From NCBI RefSeq assembly GCF_900156405.1, contig NZ_FTNN01000007.1:1-64000 (forward strand): a stretch of 64,000 bases of DNA. Reading direction: 5' to 3'. Position numbers and translations under genes: made by a program. Within the stretch, counting starts at the first letter, position 1, and the number at the start of each line of letters is the position of its first letter. Source of the DNA: Shewanella morhuae (lineage in GTDB: Bacteria; Pseudomonadota; Gammaproteobacteria; Enterobacterales; Shewanellaceae). Positions 30,780-41,285 of this stretch are shown one piece after another. The notes beneath the pieces are model-generated. The model was not told the origin of the DNA. It searched no databases and saw nothing but the letters and a program-made list of their open reading frames with translations.

Positions 30780-32081
30780 ATGATTATATTAGAGATAGCA
30801 ATTGTTCTCGGAGCGATTTATCTAGGTGCTAGGATGGGTAGCATGGGTGTCGGCTTTGCGGGTGGTGTCGGGGTACTGATACTGACCGCAGGGCTAGGAC
30901 TCAAACCGGGAAATATCCCCATTGATGTGATCCTCATTATTATGTCAGTAATCACCGCCATTGCAGCTATGCAAGTGTCGGGGGGGATGGATTACTTAGT
31001 GTCACTGGCTGAAAAACTATTACGTAAACATCCAAAACAAATCACCTTTTTGGCCCCCGTTGTGACTTACTTTATGACACTCTTTGCGGGTACTGGCCAC
31101 ACCGCATTCTCCACCTTACCTGTTATTGCCGAAGTCGCAAAAGAGCAAGGTATTCGTCCTTCTCGTCCTTTATCTATCGCCGTAGTCGCTTCACAGGTCG
31201 CCATTACCGCCTCACCTATTTCAGCAGCGGTAGTGTTTTTCTCTGGCATCTTAGATCCCTTTGGTGTCGATTACTTAGTGCTGTTAGCCGTATGTATTCC
31301 ATCCACTTTTCTTGCTTGTATGGTTGGTGCTGTCATCGCTAACTTAATGGGCAAAGAGCTTGCGGACGATCCAATCTATCAAGATCGTTTAGCTAAAGGC
31401 TTAGTTAAAACACGCGGTAAAACCCAGATTGATATTAAACCCGGTGCTAAACGTTCAGTAATGATTTTCCTTATGGCGATTGCGGCTGTGATGGTTTATG
31501 CCACTGCAATTTCAGACAAAGTAGGATTAATTGTTAACCCTGTTCTGCCACGCGATGCCGCCATTATGGTGTTGATGCTGACAGCTGCTGCGGCTATCAC
31601 CATTTTTTGTAAACTCGACGCAAGTGAAATCTCCAATGCTGGCACCTTTAAATCCGGCATGTCTGCCTGTGTTTGCGTATTAGGTGTGGCTTGGCTGGGT
31701 GATACTTTTGTTTCTAATCATATTAATGAAATCAAAGACCTTGCTGGTAACTTACTGCAAAGCCAGCCTTGGTTATTATCGGTAACCTTGTTCTTTGCTT
31801 CTATGTTGCTCTATTCACAGGGCGCGACCACCAAAGCATTGATGCCTGCGGCGCTAGCGATTGGCGTGAGTCCTTTAACTGCAGTGGCCTCTTTTGCCGC
31901 GGTAAGTGCTTTGTTCGTACTGCCGACTTATCCCACCTTACTCGCCGCTGTTGAGATGGATGATACCGGCTCAACTCGAATTGGTAAGGCGGTGTTTAAC
32001 CATCCTTTCCTCATTCCAGGCGTCGTGACAATTGCTACCAGTGTGGCATTAGCGTTCCTATTTGGCGGCATGATGTTATAG
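30780..32081 (+). CDS. dcuA: Anaerobic C4-dicarboxylate antiporter, Dcu family (DcuA-like)
   Basis: An inner-membrane carrier that exchanges fumarate, malate or aspartate for succinate during anaerobic growth. The 433-residue protein is hydrophobic throughout. As far as I can recall the E. coli sequences, it matches DcuA better than DcuB: the GARMGSMGVGFAGGVGVL opening, SGGMDYLV, TLPVIAEVAKEQG, and the C-terminal VEMDDTGSTRIGK. An ATG start follows a purine-rich AAAAAAAGAG stretch. It sits between aspA and the frd genes, which suggests aspartate-in/succinate-out or fumarate-in/succinate-out exchange. Assignment to the Dcu family is secure; DcuA versus DcuB is moderately sure. Confidence 0.9.
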   Translation: MIILEIAIVLGAIYLGARMGSMGVGFAGGVGVLILTAGLGLKPGNIPIDVILIIMSVITAIAAMQVSGGMDYLVSLAEKLLRKHPKQITFLAPVVTYFMTLFAGTGHTAFSTLPVIAEVAKEQGIRPSRPLSIAVVASQVAITASPISAAVVFFSGILDPFGVDYLVLLAVCIPSTFLACMVGAVIANLMGKELADDPIYQDRLAKGLVKTRGKTQIDIKPGAKRSVMIFLMAIAAVMVYATAISDKVGLIVNPVLPRDAAIMVLMLTAAAAITIFCKLDASEISNAGTFKSGMSACVCVLGVAWLGDTFVSNHINEIKDLAGNLLQSQPWLLSVTLFFASMLLYSQGATTKALMPAALAIGVSPLTAVASFAAVSALFVLPTYPTLLAAVEMDDTGSTRIGKAVFNHPFLIPGVVTIATSVALAFLFGGMML

Positions 32082-32218
32082 CGCCATATTGCCAAAAGTT
32101 ATCGAGGGTGATGCTAACAAATGGCTTAGCCCTCTTCTTTTAATCTGTATTTCAAGGAGTAGTTTTGAAGTAGTGCAGGGGTATCCACACTATGACAAAT
32201 CTAGTAAGGAGTGAATTA

Positions 32219-32944
32219 ATGTCAGCGAAAACGCGTGTTCCTACCGCCATTAATGGTGGGCCGTATGGGCAAGCTTGGTCGGCTAAAGCAGACTGCTTAC
32301 AAAGTATAACTGGGCTTATATTGGGTGTTTTCCTCTTATTTCATATGCATTTTGAGGCGAGCATTTTATTAGGGAAAGAAACCTTCTTTCACATGGTGCA
32401 ATTCTTAGAAGGCAGCATGTTTAGTTCGACTGATCATGGCTTCCCGATTGTAACCAAGATCATTTCAGTGATTATGCTCGTGATTGTTGCGATACATGCT
32501 GCCACCGCATTACGCCGCTTTCCCACACAACTGGGCCAATGGCGTGCAATGCGTGGCTTCATGTCGAGTATCAAACATAAAGATACCCAATTATGGTTCT
32601 GGCAGATGATTACTGGTTTTTTACTCTTTTTCTTAGTGTCAGCCCACCTTGCAACCATGATTTTAAACCCAGAGATTGGCCCTCACCTTTCGGCTGAACG
32701 GGTTTACCACGATAACGCTTGGCTCTTATACGTGGTGTTTCTACCAATCGTTTTATTCCACGGCATCGTTGGCTTATATCGAGTGATCTTAAAATGGGGT
32801 GTGAGCAGTAACCGCCCACTTATCCGCACCATAGCCCATGTATTGATCGTCTATTTATTATGTTTAGGCACATTAAGCCTAGTGACCTATATCAATATTG
32901 GTATGGAATTAGTATTGCCGGTGCAACCGTTTATTCCCAATTAA
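32219..32944 (+). CDS. frdC: Fumarate reductase, di-haem cytochrome b subunit FrdC (Wolinella type)
   Basis: The membrane anchor that oxidises menaquinol and passes electrons to FrdB. Five hydrophobic segments are visible. The start is set at 32219, where AAGGAG precedes the ATG by seven bases; an earlier ATG at 32192 lacks one. Numbered from there, His residues at 42/44, 93, 143 and 181 fall almost exactly where Wolinella succinogenes FrdC binds its two haems (44, 93, 143, 182), and Glu64 lies near the Wolinella Glu66 involved in quinol chemistry. It is thus the single-subunit, di-haem type, unlike E. coli FrdCD. It heads an frdCAB operon. Confidence 0.92.
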   Translation: MSAKTRVPTAINGGPYGQAWSAKADCLQSITGLILGVFLLFHMHFEASILLGKETFFHMVQFLEGSMFSSTDHGFPIVTKIISVIMLVIVAIHAATALRRFPTQLGQWRAMRGFMSSIKHKDTQLWFWQMITGFLLFFLVSAHLATMILNPEIGPHLSAERVYHDNAWLLYVVFLPIVLFHGIVGLYRVILKWGVSSNRPLIRTIAHVLIVYLLCLGTLSLVTYINIGMELVLPVQPFIPN

Positions 32945-33101
32945 TAACAACAGACAAGCTAGCGCTATCGGCGCACCTAGCCTGTAGGGCAACACAAACA
33001 ATATACGGATCCTCCTCGAGACATAGTTGCAGCGCATTTATGCCGAGGAGCGCAATGATAAATCTATGAATGTTATCTAGATAATTAGATAAGGAGCTCA
33101 T

Positions 33102-35111
33102 TTGAAACTTATTTATACAGACTCATTAGTGATTGGCGCCGGACTCGCGGGCCTGAGAGTCGCCATTGCCACCAAAGAACGCGGACTCGATACCTTAGTG
33201 CTATCGTTAATTCCCGCAAAACGTTCACATTCCGCCGCAGCACAAGGCGGTATGCAAGCCAGCCTTGGTAACACAGTCAAAGGCATGGGCGACAACGAAG
33301 ATGTGCATTTCCAAGACACAGTAAAAGGCTCCGACTGGGGCTGCGACCAAGATGTAGCGCGCATGTTTACCCACTGCGCGCCTAAAGCAATTCGCGAACT
33401 CACCAACTGGGGCGTGCCTTGGTCGCGGATTTCTGCTGGCCCGCGTGAAGTCATCATGAACGCGCAAAAAGTCACTCTCAATGAAGCTGAAGAAGCTCAC
33501 GGCCTAATTAATGCCCGTGACTTTGGCGGCACCAAGAAATGGCGTACCTGTTATACCGCCGATGGCACAGGTCACTCTTTACTGTATGCGGTAGATAACC
33601 AAGCCATATCAATGGGTATTCCAGTACACGAGCGTATTGAAGCGCTGTCGCTAATCCATGACGGTAAGCGTTGCCATGGCGTAATCGCACGCTGCTTAAT
33701 CACCGGCGAGCTACGTGCTTATGTGGCTAAATCCACCACAATCGCCACCGGTGGTTACGGTAAAATTTATGAAATATCCACCAACGCCACTATCTGCGAA
33801 GGTATTGGTCAAGCATTAGCACTCGACACCGGCGTTGCCACTTTAGGCAACATGGAAGCGGTACAGTTTCACCCTACCGCCATCGTACCAGCGGGTATTT
33901 TGACCACTGAAGGGTGTCGTGGTGATGGCGGTATTTTACGTGATAAAGACGGTCACCGCTTTATGCCAGATTACGAACCAGAGAAAAAAGAACTTGCCTC
34001 CCGTGATGTGGTCTCGCGCCGCATGACAGAGCACATGCGTAAAGGTAAAGGCGTTGACAGCCCTTACGGCCCGCATCTATGGCTAGATATCACCCTGTTA
34101 GGCCGCGAACATATCGAAACCAACTTGCGCGAAGTAAAAGAGATTTGTGAGTATTTTCTGGGTATCGACCCCTGTAAAGATTGGATCCCAGTAAGACCTA
34201 CCCAGCATTATTCTATGGGCGGCGTACGCACTAATGCCACTGGCGAAAGTCCACAGCTCAAAGGATTGTTCAGTGTCGGCGAAGCTGCCTGTTGGGACAT
34301 GCACGGCTTTAATCGCCTAGGTGGTAACTCGGTCGCTGAAACAGTAGTTGGCGGCATGATTATTGGTAAATATGTCGCTGATTTTTGTGAGCAAAACAGC
34401 CTAGAAATCGATACTGCACTCACCGAGCGATGCATCGCTAAGTTACAAAGTGAAATCGATGACCTCGTTGATGGCAATGGTACCGAAAACCCCTTTGAAC
34501 TGAAAAAAGAAATGCAACGGATCATGATGAACTACGTTGGTATTTTCCGAAATGGCACAGAGCTAGACAAAGCCATTAAAGAATTAAAAGACTTACTTCT
34601 TCGCTCAAAAAATCTGGGGCTTAAATGTAAAAAACGCCACTCAAACCCAGAGTTAGTTGAAGCACTACGCGTCACCCGTATGTTAAGAGTCGCCTTAACT
34701 GTTGCCTGCGGCGCTGCTGCTCGGACAGAAAGTCGTGGTGCTCATTCACGGGAAGATTACCCACAACGCAACGATAAAGATTGGCTAAACCGCACACTAG
34801 CAACTTGGCCAGACGCCGAGTCACTGGAACCTGTGCTGCGTTACGAAGCACTCGATGTAATGAAAATGGAATTACCACCGGGATACCGAGGCTATGGTAA
34901 CGATAACACCATCCCTCACCCAGACACAGAAAAGCGCGTGCAACAGATCAATGAAGTAATCGCAAGCTTAGGCGACAACCCTGATAGACACACGCTTCAG
35001 CACGCATTGATGCCATTTGAGTTGCCAAGCCATCTGCAACCTCGCAACGAGCGTCTCACTGATACTTTAAAAACCATGCCATCTCAACCGGTAGGAAACA
35101 AACCATTATGA
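33102..35111 (+). CDS. frdA: Fumarate reductase flavoprotein subunit FrdA
   Basis: The catalytic subunit that reduces fumarate to succinate at a covalently bound FAD facing the cytosol. The start codon is TTG, with AAGGAG five to six bases upstream. The N-terminal dinucleotide-binding motif [13 protein letters not shown] is followed by [12 protein letters not shown], where His43 is the expected FAD-linked residue. Other family landmarks are [21 protein letters not shown] and HYSMGGV. At 669 residues it is longer than E. coli FrdA (about 600) and similar to the epsilonproteobacterial enzyme. frdB overlaps its stop by four bases (ATGA). In many Shewanella the periplasmic FccA does most fumarate respiration, so this enzyme may work mainly as a backup or in the succinate direction. 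Confidence 0.96.
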   Translation: MKLIYTDSLVIGAGLAGLRVAIATKERGLDTLVLSLIPAKRSHSAAAQGGMQASLGNTVKGMGDNEDVHFQDTVKGSDWGCDQDVARMFTHCAPKAIRELTNWGVPWSRISAGPREVIMNAQKVTLNEAEEAHGLINARDFGGTKKWRTCYTADGTGHSLLYAVDNQAISMGIPVHERIEALSLIHDGKRCHGVIARCLITGELRAYVAKSTTIATGGYGKIYEISTNATICEGIGQALALDTGVATLGNMEAVQFHPTAIVPAGILTTEGCRGDGGILRDKDGHRFMPDYEPEKKELASRDVVSRRMTEHMRKGKGVDSPYGPHLWLDITLLGREHIETNLREVKEICEYFLGIDPCKDWIPVRPTQHYSMGGVRTNATGESPQLKGLFSVGEAACWDMHGFNRLGGNSVAETVVGGMIIGKYVADFCEQNSLEIDTALTERCIAKLQSEIDDLVDGNGTENPFELKKEMQRIMMNYVGIFRNGTELDKAIKELKDLLLRSKNLGLKCKKRHSNPELVEALRVTRMLRVALTVACGAAARTESRGAHSREDYPQRNDKDWLNRTLATWPDAESLEPVLRYEALDVMKMELPPGYRGYGNDNTIPHPDTEKRVQQINEVIASLGDNPDRHTLQHALMPFELPSHLQPRNERLTDTLKTMPSQPVGNKPL

Positions 35112-35833
35112 GCCGTCAAATCAGCTTTAATATCTTCCGTTACGATCCACAAGATGGCCAAGACAAGCCGAAGATGGAGCGTTATCAGTTGACTGAAACA
35201 CCCGGTATGACAGTGTTTATCGCACTCAATCAACTGCGTGAACAACAAGATCCCTCATTGCAATTCGACTTTGTTTGCCGCGCGGGTATTTGTGGCAGTT
35301 GCGCCATGGTGATCAATGGTTTTCCAACCCTTGCCTGTCGCACGCTAACGGCAAATTACCCCGATGGTGAAATCACTTTAATGCCATTACCTGGCTTTGA
35401 ACTGATTGGTGATTTATCCGTTAACACGGGTAAATTTATGCGTGAATTAGCCGAACGATTAAAACTATGGCTGCATCCTAAAGCCGATGATCACGACATG
35501 CATCGCCTCGAAAACCCAATGGCCCCCGAAGAAGCTGCACGTATTTATGAGCTAGAACGCTGCGTTGAATGCGGGGTTTGTGTATCTGCCTGCGCCACCA
35601 AACAAATGCGTGAAACCTTTGTCGGTGCGGTTGGTATGATGAAAATTGCTCGCTTCGAAATGGATAGCAGAGACGCTCGTACTGCGGATGATTTTTACCA
35701 TGTTATCGGTAATCAAGACGGCGTATTTGGCTGTATGACATTGCTTGGCTGCCAAGATAATTGCCCCAAAGATTTGCCGCACATGCAGCAAATTGCTTAC
35801 CTACGCCGGAAAATGGCCGCAACCATACTCTAA
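35108..35833 (+). CDS. frdB: Fumarate reductase iron-sulfur subunit FrdB
   Basis: Carries electrons from the cytochrome b anchor to FrdA. The N-terminal plant-ferredoxin-like domain holds the [2Fe-2S] ligands in [21 protein letters not shown] read over residues about 58-78. The C-terminal domain holds the [4Fe-4S] motif [11 protein letters not shown] (about residue 152) and a third set, [16 protein letters not shown] (about residue 213), for the [3Fe-4S] centre. At 241 residues it is of normal length. It is translationally coupled to frdA through an ATGA overlap and ends the operon; a 9-bp hairpin (35927-35954) lies about 95 bases downstream. Confidence 0.96.
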   Translation: MSRQISFNIFRYDPQDGQDKPKMERYQLTETPGMTVFIALNQLREQQDPSLQFDFVCRAGICGSCAMVINGFPTLACRTLTANYPDGEITLMPLPGFELIGDLSVNTGKFMRELAERLKLWLHPKADDHDMHRLENPMAPEEAARIYELERCVECGVCVSACATKQMRETFVGAVGMMKIARFEMDSRDARTADDFYHVIGNQDGVFGCMTLLGCQDNCPKDLPHMQQIAYLRRKMAATIL

Positions 35834-35926
35834 TGCGAACGCCTTCATCGATCCTGCCACTTGGTGGGATGGGGGAAGCATTTTCCAAAATTAGGCTGGC
35901 AAAAATTATTTACCAGTAAAGACATG

Positions 35927-35954
35927 CGGGATCTTTCATTTCAGCAAGATCCCG
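35927..35954. terminator. Hairpin downstream of frdB
   Basis: CGGGATCTT pairs perfectly with AAGATCCCG around a 10-base loop. It lacks a T-run, so termination strength is uncertain; it lies between frdB and the porin gene. Confidence 0.5.
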
Positions 35955-36060
35955 AACCCAGCACAATCAAACGTGCGCATCCTTACTACTATGCAGTACT
36001 GCCTTATGGATAACAAAACCATTAGTAGAGCGTTAGTAGTTGTTATGTAAGGAAATATCA

Positions 36061-37173
36061 ATGAAGTTATCAAAAGTAACAGCAGCAATGATGATGCTGA
36101 GCTTTACCGCCCCTCTATTCGCCGCTCAAGCTAATGATACTGCGACAAATGATGAGTTACGGGCTGAATTACAACAAATACAACAAAGACTTGCGACGCT
36201 AGAAACCCAAGAAAGCACCGCCTCAACCCCTGCATCATCAGATACTCAGTTTAATTTTTATGGTTCTTTACGCCCTACATTTGGGGTGAGCAACTTAAAT
36301 TCAGACGAAGATTGGGATGTGGGTGACGCTAACTCGCGGATTGGTTTTGCTGCAGAGCACGATCTTGGTAATGGTTTAACTGCTTTTGCCAAAGGTGAAT
36401 TTAAAGTCGAAATCCAAAACGACGGCGACTTTGGCGACGCACGCAAAGCTTATGTTGGTATTGAAGGATTCTTTGGTCGGTTCGCTATCGGTAAGCAAGC
36501 CGTCACCCAAGAAATTATTTCTGATCCGGTCGATATATTTAACCGCTCAGGAACACCTCTTGCCTATGACAGCGCGAGCCCATTCAGACTAAACAACCTA
36601 GTAACCTATCGTAAAGAATTCGGCGATATCTTATTCTCGGCCGATGGACAATTTGATGGCGATAAAGGTGGTAACAGTGGTAGCGACTTTGTCAACGCCG
36701 GTGTTCGTTACAAAACTGACTTTATCTACGTCGCTATCGCATATTACAACAAAGAACATCAACAATGCCGAGTAGAACTAACCGAATCTGTTAAAACCTG
36801 TCCAGAGACACAGATCGGCTACGTAGATGAAAATACCATAGGTGTGACCCTAGCAAAGAGCTTCAATTCTTTATACCTCGCCGCTGCCTATCAAGATATA
36901 GACAAAGGTGACGTCGATGGCTCCACTCTTGACGTCGTAGCAAGCTACGACATCAACGAAAGCTATAAAGTTAAGCTAGGTGTGTCTAAATATGATGATG
37001 GTGGCAACGATGCGACATCTAACACCTATAATGCCTACAACAGCACGCTTGAATGGCATAAAACCCCCACATTCAGTACCTTTATCGAATATCAAAAAAC
37101 CGATTACGACTACCGTGACACCAATGACCAAATCATGATCGGCATGCGTTATAACTTTGATTATACGTTCTAG
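36061..37173 (+). CDS. Outer-membrane porin (general diffusion type)
   Basis: A Gram-negative porin expected to form a beta-barrel channel. From the ATG at 36061 (AAGGAA seven bases upstream; the open frame reaches 36040) it has 370 residues with a signal peptide ending FAAQA. A short coiled-coil segment (ELRAELQQIQQRLATLE, residues about 30-46) follows. This SLH-free helical lead is common in Shewanella and related porins, where it may trimerise or touch peptidoglycan. The rest alternates polar and aromatic residues as barrel strands (FNFYGSLRPTFGVSN, GLTAFAKGEFKVE), and the chain ends in Phe (RYNFDYTF), the outer-membrane assembly signal. It lies after frd and may be induced under the same anaerobic conditions. 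Confidence 0.9.
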   Translation: MKLSKVTAAMMMLSFTAPLFAAQANDTATNDELRAELQQIQQRLATLETQESTASTPASSDTQFNFYGSLRPTFGVSNLNSDEDWDVGDANSRIGFAAEHDLGNGLTAFAKGEFKVEIQNDGDFGDARKAYVGIEGFFGRFAIGKQAVTQEIISDPVDIFNRSGTPLAYDSASPFRLNNLVTYRKEFGDILFSADGQFDGDKGGNSGSDFVNAGVRYKTDFIYVAIAYYNKEHQQCRVELTESVKTCPETQIGYVDENTIGVTLAKSFNSLYLAAAYQDIDKGDVDGSTLDVVASYDINESYKVKLGVSKYDDGGNDATSNTYNAYNSTLEWHKTPTFSTFIEYQKTDYDYRDTNDQIMIGMRYNFDYTF

Positions 37174-37261
37174 GTTTTATCTCAAACGTATCATCATGTG
37201 AACAAGCGAGGTAAAGAGTTGAACGACCTAACCCATGCTTCACGGCATAAAGACTAAAAAC

Positions 37262-37290
37262 AACAAAGCCACGACTCGCGTGGCTTTGTT
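37262..37290. terminator. Intrinsic terminator after the porin gene
   Basis: A perfect 12-bp stem (AACAAAGCCACG/CGTGGCTTTGTT, loop ACTCG). It marks the end of the core-genome block before the accessory island. Confidence 0.8.
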
Positions 37291-37822
37291 CATTTAAGAC
37301 GATACCGTCTTAACACTTCGATACGTCTAAATTAAAAGGGCAGTTCACATAAAGCATGCAAAAAGCCATTCAAGCTATTAAAAAAATTGCCTTTTATTGT
37401 AAAAAAAGCCAACTTTGTTAAGTTAAACTCAAATATTGTCAACAATTTGAGCAAGAACTATGGAGTGTTCGCCGCTGAGCGTAAAGATAGCATCTTGACA
37501 CTTTCGGCGACAGCACCTAATCAACAAAACGCCAACTGGGTCTTAGAATACCCGGTTGGCCATGCTTATCTCCTGTGATTATGGAGGAGTACCTTGGGAG
37601 ATAACCTCCTGAGGGTAAGGTATTGCTGTTTAGGGCCCGCTACCGCTATAGCCAGCGAGCGCTGACAGTGAGTAAAGAGTATGACAGGGACCAAAAAGGA
37701 TATAACTCTGTAACTGCCCTTTTAAGGTGCAAAAGACAAGTTTTCCTAAGCAAAGAATAGGATGAGAAGTATGATGATTCACTTATGAGTGGGTTAAACT
37801 ATCCAAACATGAGGTTCTAAGA
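37291..37822. other. Left flank of the accessory island, no clear gene
   Basis: An open frame of 63 codons (37387-37578) has no recognisable features and is probably chance. A near-perfect 11-bp hairpin (37531-37560, GCCAACTGGGT/ACCCGGTTGGC with one G:T pair) stands out. I could not find a direct repeat matching the other island end near 47.6 kb. Confidence 0.4.
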
Positions 37823-37846
37823 AAAACTTTCACATGTGAAAGTTTT
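37823..37846. promoter_or_regulatory. Perfect 24-bp palindrome, probable operator (copy 1)
   Basis: A perfect 24-base palindrome with core ACTTTCACATGTGAAAGT, 26 bases upstream of the decayed antitoxin-like gene. The core recurs at 38147-38168. Such palindromes are typical autoregulatory operators of XRE-type antitoxins. Confidence 0.65.
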
Positions 37847-37872
37847 GCGGCTCAACCCCAAAAGAGCAAAAG

Positions 37873-38169
37873 ATGGGCAAAACACTAGAAGATATTATTG
37901 CAGAGCAACCTCAAAATCTCGTTGATTCTGCTCAGGAAACAGCTTCAAAATAGCTAATCCATATCCATTTAATCGAGTTACTAGAACGTATCGGGGCTGA
38001 TGCAGGCTGCCACATTGATAACTGCACGATCGATAGCCTACAAAGACTGAAGCAGCTTGTTGCATCAGCAGGAGGTGGAGGTGGAAGATTTCGCCTTCAT
38101 GTCGATCTGCCGGATGGTTCAATCAGGGTTTTAAGCTGTAACTCGCTAACTTTCACATGTGAAAGTTAA
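37873..38169 (+). pseudogene. Decayed XRE/HigA-type antitoxin-like gene
   Basis: The frame runs from ATG 37873 to TAA 38167-38169, interrupted by one in-frame TAG at 37951. The first 26 codons (MGKTLEDIIAEQPQNLVDSA) and the C-terminal part (LQRLKQLVASAG, then FRLHVDLPDGS) match the two ends of XRE-family antitoxins. These usually open with a TLEE/TLDE-type segment and close with a motif about reading or remodelling a LxVxxPDG strand. The helix-turn-helix that should lie between is missing or badly degraded, so an internal deletion plus the nonsense codon is likely. No toxin gene is beside it. The assignment rests on pattern memory and is moderate. Confidence 0.5.
38147..38168. promoter_or_regulatory. 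Perfect 22-bp palindrome, probable operator (copy 2)
   Basis: The same ACTTTCACATGTGAAAGT core as at 37823-37846, here overlapping the last codons and stop of the decayed antitoxin-like gene. The 320-base spacing of two near-identical operators is unusual. Confidence 0.6.
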
Positions 38170-38281
38170 AGTAACGTTGTTCTAAATCCGAAAAGTGTAC
38201 AGATGTAACTATCACATGGAATGCACAGACTCATACACGATCAGACATTTATAGATTGGGCACTTGATCTAGTACATCTAG

Positions 38282-39474
<1,193 letters not shown>

Positions 39475-39654
39475 CTAGGTTGATCAGCTTCTATTTTTGG
39501 GGGCGTATTACTCGTCCAAAATTTTTAACCCACTTAATATAATTGACTTTTTGTTTATATATTTCAACAGATTACACAATTATACTGCGTAACGAATACG
39601 GTAGTCGAAACGTGCCGAGTATACAGTCCTAGCAACTGAATGAATTTTAAAGCC

Positions 39655-40113
39655 CTAACCCAACCATCGACGCAACTTAGCCCAAATGGTTTCCTTAATG
39701 GCCATCATTCTTGCGAGGACGTTGATAGGCTTCTGTTTCAACTCTTCAGGACCTCTAATCGACTCAGCTTGTGAGTAGTAGCTCGCCTTCGCAGCTTTGT
39801 CGCGACGCCTCTCCGCATCAATCTGAGCCTTGTTCCAAGGCCCAGCCTCTATGACTCGATTACCCTGAATCACATAGTGTGAGCGGCAGGGCAGATTCCA
39901 GTTGCCGACCGATGGCCAAAGCGAAATTGCTTCGCCATCAAAGGTAAGTCTCCAGTCTGTTGGGGTCAGAGGCGTCACAACTTCAAGGCCACAGCCACAG
40001 CAGCAACTGTGAACCACAGTACCGTATTCCATTGAAACGTACAAAATTCCAGGTTCAAGTATACGCGGTACCCCCTTTACAAAGCAGGGGGTAAGCTGGT
40101 TATGACGAATCAT
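39655..40113 (-). CDS. DUF6527-like Cys/His-rich protein of the ubiquitin-like operon
   Basis: A 152-residue protein of unknown function that I match to the DUF6527 group from its CxCG, DGxxISLWPSVGNW and CRSHYVI pattern. Cys37, Cys38, Cys39, Cys41, Cys76 and His79 could form a zinc site of treble-clef or rubredoxin type. A clustered-Cys protein at the end of an E1/ubiquitin-like operon invites comparison with RING-type E3 or adaptor proteins, but no RING consensus is present. A basic C-terminal helix (from about residue 130: ARMMAIKETIWAKLRRWLG) may bind membrane or nucleic acid. The start overlaps the ThiF gene's stop by four bases (ATGA), so it is translationally coupled and the last gene of the operon. 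Confidence 0.7.
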   Translation of the reverse strand: MIRHNQLTPCFVKGVPRILEPGILYVSMEYGTVVHSCCCGCGLEVVTPLTPTDWRLTFDGEAISLWPSVGNWNLPCRSHYVIQGNRVIEAGPWNKAQIDAERRRDKAAKASYYSQAESIRGPEELKQKPINVLARMMAIKETIWAKLRRWLG

Positions 40114-41285
40114 AGCGAGTCACCATTCAGCAGCATATTGCCGTCGGTCGTATAGGAACAGTGATGTTCGTTTTCTAGGTCACGATAAAAGCCGAGGAGT
40201 TTCTTCCATTTAATTACGGCAAGTGCCGCGTTCATCATATTTAGTTCAGCGACCTGGATATTTGAAGCGTAAAGATTTTCTACTCCCCCACCTTCGAAAG
40301 ACACGCGCTTACGAATGTGATCGCGCTTATTGGGAGTACTTGCCGTCACACGGAGAATACCACCAAGCGAGCCGCTTACCAGCTCGAGGCCCATTCCCAC
40401 GTCTATGAAGGATGCTCCCATATCCTCTAGCTTCTGTACCGCTAGGCGCTTCGGCTCGCCTGCGTCCATGCAAAGGAAAGCGAAGTTGATTCCATCCAGA
40501 AGGTGGAGGTTATCTGTGTTCATCTGCACCGCATGTGGCACGATATGGCGGTGCATCTTACTGTAGATACCCGCCAGGTAATCCACCTTCTTTGGTACCT
40601 CACGGAGAATATCGATCGACGGTGCGCCAGGGGCACGAAAAGCATTGTGTTGAAGAAAATCATCACCGTCGATGAGACGTATCTCGCTCACTGGCGTTTT
40701 CGCCAACTGGTCCAGCACATAGGATCCTGTTCCACCAGTACCAAGAATAGCGATACGCTGACCTTCTAGTCGTGCGGTCAACGCCCCTATTCCCACCCGG
40801 TCTGAAGCAGTTTCCAGATAGTTAAATGCGCAGCCATCCTCATCGTCGGGATTTTTAAACACACGCGGAGTAGCGTCAGGTCTGAGATTAGCTGCATGGC
40901 CAGAAATGATTGTCGCGTACGTCGTCATCTTCTGGTGATAATCGCTGTAACCCTCAGGCCCGGGTTTACTGGAGAACATGTGCTGAGCACTCAACCCATG
41001 TCCCAGATCCACCGCTACGCTCTGATGTGCAATAGCTTGGATAGGTGTACCCTGGGATGTACACGGATAGTCTCCATCGAAGTGAATCGTGTGCGGTTCT
41101 GGCTTTTGAGTTACGTTTCCAGACATGCAAAGGCTTGAGATGAGTGTGCCTGTCTTAATTTCTAACTGCGCGTTAACATACGGCACTTCACGCATCACCA
41201 AGAAGCCACCCACGATTTGTACGTAGTATCCTTCCTCGCGTAAGCGCTTAAGGTCGCTATTAAGATTGAATGGTGCGGCTGACAT
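40110..41285 (-). CDS. E1-like ThiF adenylyltransferase with extra N-terminal domain
   Basis: A ThiF/MoeB/E1-superfamily enzyme, expected to adenylate the C-terminus of a ubiquitin-like protein. Residues about 165-391 hold the E1 fold: GTGGTGSY (182-189) for ATP, LIDGDDF (204-210), and Arg217 in the HNAFRAPG segment. The Cys-X2-Cys zinc pairs of MoeB-type enzymes are absent. Residues 1 to about 160 form a separate domain (I recall it as DUF6791) with conserved-looking HTIHFDGDYPCTSQGTPI at 65-82; Cys75 beside a Pro is reminiscent of an E2-like active site, but this is inference. It starts 26 bases inside the end of the multi-ubiquitin gene, with GGGAG eight bases upstream, so the two are translationally coupled. 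Confidence 0.85.
   Translation of the reverse strand: MSAAPFNLNSDLKRLREEGYYVQIVGGFLVMREVPYVNAQLEIKTGTLISSLCMSGNVTQKPEPHTIHFDGDYPCTSQGTPIQAIAHQSVAVDLGHGLSAQHMFSSKPGPEGYSDYHQKMTTYATIISGHAANLRPDATPRVFKNPDDEDGCAFNYLETASDRVGIGALTARLEGQRIAILGTGGTGSYVLDQLAKTPVSEIRLIDGDDFLQHNAFRAPGAPSIDILREVPKKVDYLAGIYSKMHRHIVPHAVQMNTDNLHLLDGINFAFLCMDAGEPKRLAVQKLEDMGASFIDVGMGLELVSGSLGGILRVTASTPNKRDHIRKRVSFEGGGVENLYASNIQVAELNMMNAALAVIKWKKLLGFYRDLENEHHCSYTTDGNMLLNGDSL

Noticed and set aside
37387..37578. A 63-codon open frame at the left end of the island
   Set aside because: No recognisable motif or ribosome-binding site, and it contains the inverted repeat at 37531-37560.
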